This document shows, one piece after another, positions 55,744 through 64,000 of a DNA stretch of 64,000 bases. The notes under the pieces are model-generated. The model did not search any database. It was not told the DNA's origin and was given only the letters and a program-made list of their open reading frames with translations. Both the position numbers and the translations under genes were made by a program. The DNA is from Nyssa sinensis (taxonomy: Eukaryota > Streptophyta > Magnoliopsida > Cornales > Nyssaceae), in the NCBI GenBank assembly GCA_008638375.1, contig CM018047.1, forward strand, positions 55,617,727-55,681,726. The letters are read 5' to 3'. How positions within the stretch are numbered: position 1 is the stretch's first letter; the number at the start of each line of letters is the position of its first letter.

Positions 55744-57953
55744 TGTTAGGATGTATGTTCTCACATTCAAAATATTTTGCTAATATATAATAAATTTGAT
55801 TTATTATTATTGAGTTTTATATTATCATACACGTGGATGTTATTATTTCATACCATGAGATGATTAATACTTGAATTGTTATTAAAAATAGTTCATGTAT
55901 ATAAATGAGATTTATGTACAGGAGATATGAACTTATGATCAAGTAGTTTTAGAATTGTTCGCAGTCATTAATGATATTGGGCATCTTATTTGTAAGATTG
56001 TAATACATTTGACCTCTATATAATATGATAATTTATTTCAATCACTAGAGTAGTGGATTCTGGATTATTGTATTAATGTATCTAGAATACACTAAACTTT
56101 ATCACTATAAAAAAACATGTCATATAATTTAGTTGTCATCTTCTAAAGTTGGGGATTCTTAATGATATCTTCTAAAAGTGGGGATTCTTAATGATGATCA
56201 AAGTTGTCTCTGTTTGTTACTTTCCATGAAGTCTGGAAATTTTGGAGCAATTGTATCAAATGGTGGGGGATTGAACTGGGTATCCCCAAACTCCATTAAA
56301 GGTGTTCTTGATTGGTGACAAGACTTTTACGTTCAAAAACTCTAGGAAGCAATCCCATTTGCCATTAAGTGGTCTGTTTGGACTCAGAGAAATGATTGCT
56401 TGTCCATTAGTTGGGAGGATGTAAAGGATATGGTGCAAGTGAGAGTGGCTTTCTGGGTCAGATTTAAATTGGGAAAGATTGATTAATTCCATCAAGGATT
56501 TTGTCTACAATTTGCAGGCCATCGTTGGAAATTGAAGCCTAGCGTGTCAGGTGGTTAGGCTGTCTATTGCTGCCTTCCTTCTATTGGGTTTGAAGATGAT
56601 TGCTTTGGTAGCTTATTTTGCTTAGTTGGACTCCCTCAACTGACGGCTTCATTATTTCTTGCTGATCTCCTTTTATTAGAATGGAGTTTTTGCTATAGTT
56701 GGGTAGAGGTTTTGGCCTGGAGATGATGGAGATATTATGAAGACATTATGAAGTCATCAGGTATCAAGGCATTGGACTATAATGCCTTAGGTGAAATATT
56801 CTGCTGGTATCCATGAAGCAATTTCATGGGCGCCTAGTTTGTTTCTTTCGATTGGTGCATGGATTCGAATGTTCTATGTAACTTCGGTGTAGTTTGGTAT
56901 CTCACCAAATTTTGGAGTTTTGTTTCTCTTTTTCCTTTTTTGGTTTAGTGTTAGTAGATAATTAGGTTTTGGTTTGATACTAACTTAGTTGGGATAGGAT
57001 TCTTAAACAATGATGCTCAATGCACTTGACCTTTACTGATGAATTTGTAATTTCAAAGTTCCTCAATATATCTCTTTTTCTTTGATGATCAAAAAAAAAA
57101 AATAGGTATCATCTTTTATGTGATTCTTATATTCACTATTCATAGTAAACTCTTAATCTTGAGAGAATAGTTGACTTAAGTTCTTAATGGTGGTGGCTTT
57201 GAGTTACCAATGAGTGAGGTCTCTTAGATCAATACCTCTCTATCTTGAGAAATCATTGTTTAGACTATGGAAATACATATTCTCAAGATGGAAATCTACA
57301 CTCTAAATTAGAGAGTTTGATATCACTAATGCATTAATTCAATTGATTAATCACTGAAATCCAATTCCACTCTTTTCTATAATTTTTTTATTAAGATATT
57401 GACTATATTATAGTGATTAATAATTGATGAATTAAGTTGTAAAAATTGTTTGAAAATGTATATGTTTAGTGATTTTGGGGTTTTCTTTATTTCACCAAAT
57501 TAGAATGTAATTCTAATTATTTAGTGGAATTAATTAGAATTAAGTAGTCATTAATTTATTAAGAGTTAATTAGAGATTAATTAACTAATTGAAACTAATT
57601 TGGTGGGACCTAGATCCTTCCTTTTGCTCTAATTTTGCAAACTCTTATAAATATGTGATATAAAGAGGATAACTGGACACACACAACAACAAAAGATTAT
57701 TTTCTTAGGAGAGAGTAAAAGAGGAGCACACTCTTCTCTCTGGTGTACAACTTGTAGAGAGAAAAGATGAGAATATCTAGAGGAGCAAGAAAATGAATAT
57801 TGTATCAATCTCTTCGAAAAAAGCTTCTTCAAGAATCAAGATTTTCAAGAACAAAGTAATTCTAATCTTTCATTCCAAGATTGTATAATTCATGTAAAAA
57901 AAATATTCAAATGGATTTTTAAAATCACTTTTGCTGTAATTACGAACCTAACA
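55744..57953 (+). repeat. Copia-type LTR carrying a LINE
   Basis: It starts TGTTAGGATG and ends CCTAACA, an inverted pair, and is followed at once by ATTGGTATCAGAGCAAG, the initiator-Met tRNA site. It is therefore a plus-strand 5' LTR. It contains a LINE fragment at about 56180-57102; without it the LTR is about 1.3 kb. The internal coding region is not found within the window. Confidence 0.8.
56180..57102 (+). mobile_element. LINE 3' fragment inside the copia LTR
   Basis: The text FHEVWKFWSN..KWWG, then FAIKWSVWTQRNDCLSISWE and VKDMVQVRVAFWVRFK (56330-56470, mixed frames) is the C-terminal end of plant LINE ORF2. It ends with tttgatgatc and a 12-base poly-A at 57091-57102. The 5' side is truncated, as is usual for LINEs. 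A candidate target duplication (gtcatcttct / atcatctttt) is weak. Confidence 0.75.
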
Positions 57954-58290
57954 ATTGGTATCAGAGCAAGTTTACATGAATCGATCAATTTTGAATGTTA
58001 TATTACTTTATTCTATACCTATTCATAGATCCAAAAAAAAAAAATTGTTGTAGAATATAATTTTGTGATACAATTTATTGATTACAAAGATTAAAATTTT
58101 TGTTTGGAACTTGAATAATAACAATTGTTATCAGAACAAGGTTATATGAATCTATCAGTTTTAAAGATTCTGTTATTTTATTCTATATCTATTCATGAAT
58201 CTCAATTTAAACAAAAAATTTGTTTTAAAATTTAGTTTTGTGATACAATCTATTAATATAAAGATTAAATTTTTATTTAAAACTTGAATA
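57954..58290 (+). repeat. Copia primer-binding site and its tandem duplicate
   Basis: TGGTATCAGAGC at 57956-57967 is a perfect initiator-Met primer site. About 170 bases on, at 58121, the block recurs as acaattgttatcagaacaag, and the following 170 bases match the first copy. The second site has lost two bases of the core and is probably inactive. Confidence 0.75.
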
Positions 58291-59317
58291 ATTAAATGTA
58301 ATTCTTGAACTCTGATGGGTATGGGATGCCCATCAAGATGAAAAAACTTTTTACAACCTAATGTGTTTTTTATAACCTAACTTTTTACATCCATGGTGGG
58401 ACGCGCTGCATGGAGTATTCGTGCAGTAAATACTCGTATATTTGTTGGGCATGGATTTGTTAAGTAAAGAAATTTACATATTTATATATATAATATATTA
58501 TAGCAAGATGCATATCTTTTGTGATAGAAATACCAAGCCATGGCTTTGGAGTTTGAAAGTTTGATCAAAGGTTTTTTTTACTTCGAGAAAACTAACATGC
58601 GGGCCGATGCGGCTATTATAGTCACAATCCCTGGATACCACAGGCTTGAAACTCAAGATTGGAGGAGGAACTTCTTATACATATCACATTATATTATATA
58701 ACTTATTTAATTAAAAATATATAAATATTCTATCGGTTTTTTTATGTATATTTTTAAACTGATTTTATATATTTTTATATTATGGATAAGTGATATCTAA
58801 GTAAAATTAAGGCTCAAATTTTATTTTATTTTATATTATAGATATATGATACTCATCGATATTTGATACTCAAATATGTTAAATTTAAAATTATATAAAT
58901 TATAGGTTAAGTGAGATTTAACCTATAAGAGTTATTGGATACAAGGATTAAATCTTAGTATACTATGTTAGACCCAAAAATAATCTCCTTAAGATGTGAG
59001 GAAACAAAACTTTTATTGAGAATAAATCTTCAATATGGCAAAACCGGCAGATAGTTATGGTCAACGAACTAAACAAAGCGAACAGAAGCAGAGCTACGAA
59101 GAAGAAGAAATCAGACTCAAATATGGGATTATTTGGTAAGAATCCATCAACAAATCAAATAGGTCAGTGACACAAACAGCCAACATGTTCAGGCCTTTGT
59201 AGAACAAATCAAAACAACTTTATTGAAATAACAAAAACAATATTTTATGGGCTAGCTCACGGCGCCCATCGTGGCTTTTTCTTTTCTGGCTACTGCACTC
59301 CTCACGTCCACATGCAT

Positions 59318-59368
<51 letters not shown>

Positions 59369-59541
59369 GTCTAATCCTAAAACAATTAAGATTTCTAATC
59401 CTAATTGAATTAAAATACCACTCCCACTAGGACAAGGACTCCGAGTCTCATTAGGATTAGGATAAATCAAATCCTATTATTACCATGACTCAACTTTAAA
59501 AATCCTACTAAAGATATAACTTGGTTGAATTGGTTCACATT
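58291..59541. other. Unassigned region with possible LTR remnants
   Basis: A block from about 58960 (tgttagacccaaaaataatc) to about 59500 has the style of a copia LTR (an acttttattgagaataaat polyadenylation-like tract) but has no proven ends. A TA run lies at 59321-59363. The short frame over it (59252-59470, minus) is repeat-derived. No gene. Confidence 0.4.
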
Positions 59542-60004
59542 TGTAACGACCCTGACCTCAATGGCATGATATTGTCCGCTTTGGGTCTCAGCCCTCACGG
59601 TTTTGTTCTTGGGCTTTCACCCAAAAGGCCTCATACCATATAGGGGTCAGTCCACACTTATGAATACCCCCGTTTTCCCTTCCCCAGGCGATGTGGGATG
59701 AGAGCTTGCACCCATTCAGGGGCTGCAACCCTCTATCCACCCCTCAGAAGGCTCGACGTCCTCGTCGAAGGGCCCCCTCACAGGCACACTTCCGGCTGGG
59801 GTGCGCTCTGATACCACTGTAACGACCCTGACCTCAATGGCATGATATTGTCCGCTTTGGGTCTCAGCCCTCACGGTTTTTGTTCTTGGGCTTTCACCCA
59901 AAAGGCCTCATACCATATATGGGTCAGTCGACACTTATGAATACCTCCGCTTTCCCTTCCCTAGGCGATGTGGGATGAGAGCTTGCACCCACTCAGGGGC
60001 TGCA
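59542..60004 (-). mobile_element. TRIM (miniature LTR retrotransposon), 463 bp
   Basis: Two direct repeats of 186-187 bp (59542-59727 and 59818-60004), both tgtaacgaccctgacctc...ggggctgca, flank a 90-bp spacer. On the minus strand the right repeat ends TTACA, then one base, then TGGTATCAGAGC (a perfect initiator-Met site, 59805-59816). A purine-rich tract (GAGGGGTGGATAGAGGGT) precedes the left repeat. This is LTR, primer site, purine tract, LTR without coding, which defines a TRIM. A block with cgctttgggtctcagccc is recognisable from known plant TRIMs. Flanking bases are acatt and acccg, so there is no target duplication. Confidence 0.9.
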
Positions 60005-60009
60005 ACCCG

Positions 60010-60430
60010 AGACCAATCCCAAACTTCTTGCTCATCAAAAGTCACATCACGACTAATAACCACCTTTTCTGTTATTGGATTATACAACTTGTAGGCTTTT
60101 GACAATTGACTGTAGCCAATAAAAATACATTTTTTACCTCTATCATCAAGTTTCTTTCTGAGATAATCTGGCACATGAGCATATGCAATGCATCCAAACA
60201 CCCTTAGGTGTTTAATGACAGGCTTCTGTCCACGCCAAGCTTCCTGTGGGGTTTTGTTAGAAACACTTCTAGTAGGACACATATTCAAAACATAAATAGC
60301 ACAAGCAACCGCTTCAGCCCAAAATCCTTTAGGCAAATTTTTAAATTTCAACATGCATCTAACCATATCCATAACAGTTCTATTCTTTCTTTCCGCCACT
60401 CCGTTTTGTTGTGGAGTATATCTAGCAGTC
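60010..60430 (-). pseudogene. Copia integrase/pol segment, left of the solo LTR
   Basis: On the minus strand from the LTR edge: TARYTPQQNGV (about 60429-60397), ERKNRTVMDMVRCMLKFKNL, FWAEAVACAIYVLNMCPTRS and VFGCIAYAHVPDYLRKKLDD, ending in VVISRDVTFDEQEVWDW (about 60030). These are the end of the copia integrase core and the linker to reverse transcriptase. The frame is open until the junction with the TRIM at 60004, where pol stops. The preceding part of the same gene is at 63558-64000. Confidence 0.9.
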
Positions 60431-63400
60431 TGTCACGCCCCGAATTTCTGTAAACTCGAGGCGCGACTGACGAGACAGAAATGAAATAAATAAAAGGACA
60501 AAAGTAATCAAATTCACTAAACACGCATCCATTCTCATCAATACATAAAATAATATACAATACATCATTCATCGATCATTCGGGCTTAAGCCCTTACATA
60601 ACAAAATACAAGTCTCATGGATCACAAATATATCCCGTGCTCCGCCCTATCAGGGCATCACAGAGTCTCACGTGGCTGGAGGATCCTCATCTGAAAAATG
60701 TTGCCCACGAATGGGTCAGCACAACTGCTGGTATGATGAAATGCTAATGCCAGAAATAAAGCTAAGGCGTGGCATGTGCAAAGTGTACATTTATTTCTAA
60801 ATGACATTCAAGCATCGCAGTAATATATATGAATAGTATGCATGACACACCCATGCACAACTCTATGCCACACCCATGTCTCGTTTACGGGTACTCCCCG
60901 ATGGCTACGGAGTACCAAAGCAATGGCCAATTTTGGGTTTTTCACCACAGGATCTACACCCTCATAATGCAAAGCACCACGTGCTTACCCACGCCATGTT
61001 CTCAAAGAATTCATCATATGCCAATATGCCAATGCAATGTCAATGAACATGGATCTCAATAATATAATATGCTCTGACAATAATAAATAAATCACCAGTC
61101 AGTTTCATATACATGCATATCTCATGTGTTCATACATCATAATTCATGTTCTTCACTTTATTAAACTTGCAAGTAACACATAACATGTAAACAACCAATT
61201 CCAAATAATCTGGTAAACACATTACAAATAAACACATACAGCATCCCAGTCATTCACAAATATTCCTAACTTAACTTCATTTCTAACATTAGCAAAACAC
61301 CATACCTGATGGGTTGGTATCAACCCTAGAAGATTGTGCACTAATGTAACTGAACCGGCAAATGAAAATGCAGGAGATCAGATCGCCCTCTCCTGTCCTG
61401 TCAGTGTCCCTAAAAGCATAAATTACAACTCAGTCCATTGTCATTTGAATTTATGCTATTCATCAAATTTTATGTCTTTAATTCATAGGTTTCTATTCTG
61501 CTAAATTAAACTCTACCATTGGTTTTAGGACGTTGAAAAAAATAAGTTTAGGTTTTCGTAGAACTCAATTCGGACATCTGGGTTCAAAAGGGCAAAACAG
61601 TCATTTTGCACTTTACACGTGTCCTTACATTTCGTGACCTCTTTTCACAAATCGGACTCCACGGTTGAGTCTGGAATGTTCAAGATAATAAAGTTTCACT
61701 ATTTGCTTACCTAATTCGGAGTTCGTTTGACTGTACTTTAATTCAGGGGCATTTTGGTAATTTTAAAGGTTTCTACGGGTCTTTTATTTTTTGGGACCCC
61801 GTTTCATAAAACGGACCTCACCATTGGTCTTAGAATGGTCGAGATAGTCAAAATACACTAATGACTTGTCCCATTTGGACTCCGGGATATTTTTGAATAT
61901 TAAATTAATTAAATTAATTAAATTAATTAATTAATTAATTAATTTAATTAATAATTTATTAATATTTTATTCATGGGGGGTCAAACATAATTAATCAAAG
62001 TTCTGGGGTTCAAAATCAGATTTCTTAAGGTTCTGGGGTCAAGATTCAATTTTCAAAAGGTTCAAGGTCAAAATTGTAATTAATCAAAATTTACTATTCT
62101 TAATTCGGTTACCCAAACGGGGACTTATCCAGAACAGGGATAGGATATCCCTGTTCTTATTTCAATTTAAATTTTTGATTTCTTAAGCCCGTAACCAAAC
62201 AGACCCGATCCCTTTTTAATTTAAAACATCAGCGCGACACGTGGCTGGGCGGTTCAGCCCCGCCCGAACCGGACCCGACCCGGACCCAGAACCCGACCCG
62301 GTCACCCCCTTCTTCCCCGATTTTTCGGCGACGTGGCAGTAGGGTTCCGGCGCCTTCTCCGGCGCCGACAACCGATCTCCGGCGACATTTTCAACTTTTT
62401 AAAATGTGTTTTTCTAGGGTTTTTCGCGTAGATTCCATATCCACCCTCCATTTCCCCCCAAACCTTCCCAATCTCCACGAAATAAAGGGTCAATCCCTCG
62501 GTCAAAACTCCGGCCGACCCTTTCCCCTTCATTTTTGTCACAGTTTGGTCACGGTTTTTCTCCCATTTTTATCCTAATGTATTTCTGCACTCAAGGGGAC
62601 TATTTTCCCAACAACCAAACAAGGTTTTGCACATAAAATGTTAACACCCACCTATCATGGCCGTGACCTGCAACCTAAGATTTCTCCCTAGTTTCTCAAC
62701 CATTTCTTCCCATTCTTTTTGCAAAACAATCCCTACATTATGCTCTCTAAGACCCTATACATTAAATCAATTAGCATGCTTTAAAAAAAATCAAAACAGA
62801 AAGAATCACTCACGATTTTTCCTGTTGTTTCTCTCTCTAGCCGTGCCCTCTTCCACCCTTCTTGTTCCAAGCTTGAATCAGCTTCACAGACCTCTTCTCC
62901 TTTCAGAACTCTCTCTCACCCTTGCTCTCAGTTTTCTTTTCTTTCTTTTTCTTTTCTTCCCACCCGAGACCAACCTTATACATCACAAACCCACTCTCAC
63001 ACGTCTCTCTCTCTCTAGCCCCTTTCCCTGACTTTTTCCCCCTCTGTATTCAGCCACTTTCTTTCCCCCAAAATGCAGCTTTGCATTTAATGCAAAGCTG
63101 CTTTACACCAGCCTATATATATATATATATATTTCACTTATCACACACACTAGACACACACCAAACACACACACACTCAGCCGACACTACACACCTCACA
63201 CACTAGGTTTGCTACACTCACACACACTGCCAAATGTATTTATATACATATACATACTCATATACACTTTTATATACATCCATCCATACATGTACTCATA
63301 TATATATATATATATATGTATATATAATATTCCACACACACATACCCATATACATGCACACAAAATTAAATAATATATATATATATATACTTATATCCAT

Positions 63401-63552
63401 GCATACATGATACACATCACATATATTTACACATTCCATTTTAATAACAATAATAATAATAATAATAATAATGATAATAATAATAATAAAAATTAAAAAA
63501 AAAAATTCAATAACCATTAATAATAAAAAAAAAAAATTTCCATGTCATAACA
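60431..63552 (-). repeat. Solo LTR of the long-LTR gypsy family, 3.12 kb
   Basis: It starts tgtcacgccccg and ends catgtcataaca on the plus strand (TGTTATGACATGG...GGCGTGACA on the minus). It is flanked by perfect 5-bp copies cagtc at 60426-60430 and 63553-63557. No primer site or coding is inside. It is a relative of the LTRs at 5451-20508 (same orientation) and 43688-47427 (opposite). Blocks at 61740-61870 and 62310-62370 match the first of these. Its interior has a GC-rich stretch (62220-62370) and, at the right, TA and AAT microsatellites (63110-63320, 63440-63490). Frames here have no similarity. It interrupts copia integrase. Confidence 0.9.
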
Positions 63553-64000
63553 CAGTCAACTGATGCCTAATACCATGTGTCTCCAAAAAATCATCACAAA
63601 CAAGATATTCTGTACCCCTGTTAGTTCTCAAAGTTTTAATTTGAAATCCACATCGCTTTTCAACATAAGCCTTGAATTTTTTAAAAGTATCACAAGCATC
63701 AGATTTATGTTGCAAAAAATAAACCTATGCTTTTCCGCTAAAATCATCAATAAAAGTAATAAAGTACCTACTGCCACCATTAGAAGGTACCTCCACTGAG
63801 CACAAATCTGAGTGTATCAACTCCAAAGGCCTCTTGGCTCTTCATGAATTTCCTGTAGGAGACGCATCTCTATGTTTCTTTCCCATAACACAAGTTTCAC
63901 AAACTCTATTTGGGATATCAATAACAGGCAAACTAGAAACCCAATGTTTTCTAGCAAGAAAATTAAGACTACCAAAATTTACATGCTCAAACCGCATATG
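63553..64000 (-). pseudogene. Copia integrase start, right of the solo LTR
   Basis: From the window edge on the minus strand: HMRFEHVNFGSLNFLARKHW, RVCETCVMGKKHRD (zinc region) and [21 protein letters not shown] (first catalytic Asp), then [35 protein letters not shown] and RGTEYLVCDDFLETHGI. A TAG follows GNS near 63845, and another stop lies within KA*VYFL near 63725. The sequence leads at the target site cagtc straight into TARYTPQQNGV at 60430, which proves that the solo LTR landed in this gene. The element continues beyond the window. Confidence 0.88.

Noticed and set aside
59252..59470. Protein with an Ile-Tyr repeat
   Set aside because: Translation of a TA microsatellite at 59321-59363.
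58960..59500. Defined copia LTR belonging to the copia gene at 60010-64000
   Set aside because: Style is suggestive, but no matching ends, purine tract or target duplication were found.
63296..63517. Ile-rich small protein
   Set aside because: Translation of AAT and TA microsatellites at the end of a solo LTR.

Overview
This is nuclear DNA of a flowering plant, most likely a woody dicot or magnoliid; the species cannot be fixed from sequence alone. The evidence is the AT-rich composition, spliceosomal introns, an ankyrin/PGG gene cluster of the ACD6 type, and wall-to-wall plant transposable elements (Ty3/gypsy of the Tat and chromovirus types, Ty1/copia, CACTA, MULE, LINE and TRIM). I see no tRNA, rRNA, CRISPR array or bacterial operon, and no gene that is clearly intact.

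Layout. 1-1476: relic of a Tat-type gypsy element (degenerate gag, then LTR). 2865-4712: 3' end of a minus-strand copia element. 4716-24160: a nest. A plus-strand chromovirus pol gene (4716-4903, then 20509-23693, with its 3' LTR at 23694-24160) is split by a minus-strand gypsy element with a long LTR (5451-20508). That LTR is itself split by a 12.1-kb CACTA transposon (7170-19259), and the chromovirus integrase is split by a 1.5-kb MULE-like element (21328-22806). 24456-28688: two broken relatives of an ACD6-like gene, arranged head to head. 28969-40893: a nearly complete 11.9-kb Tat-type gypsy element, with gag-pol on the minus strand and two gene-like units on the opposite strand. 41226-43550: relics of another Tat element and a LINE. 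43688-47427: a 3.7-kb solo LTR with a perfect 5-bp target duplication. 47872-52346: the best preserved ACD6-like gene (minus strand, three exons), carrying one frameshift and two stop codons. 53815-58290: a direct duplication, a copia LTR containing a LINE, and a duplicated primer-binding site. 59542-60004: a TRIM element. 60010-64000: a minus-strand copia integrase gene split by a 3.1-kb solo LTR with a perfect target duplication.

The only host gene family is the ACD6-like one (ankyrin repeats plus a four-helix PGG membrane domain, a family linked to salicylic-acid defence and cell death). All three copies are broken in different ways: exon 1 lost; two stops plus missing 3' exons; one frameshift plus two stops. 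The window looks like a decayed tandem/inverted cluster used repeatedly as a landing site for transposons. Many of the breaks are changes typical of deaminated methyl-cytosine, as expected in silenced chromatin.

I found no clearly new biological system. The most unusual signals are the two promoter-bearing antisense units in the Tat element (one of unknown function), the 161-bp satellite-like array inside the CACTA element, and a MULE with a third, internal terminal repeat.
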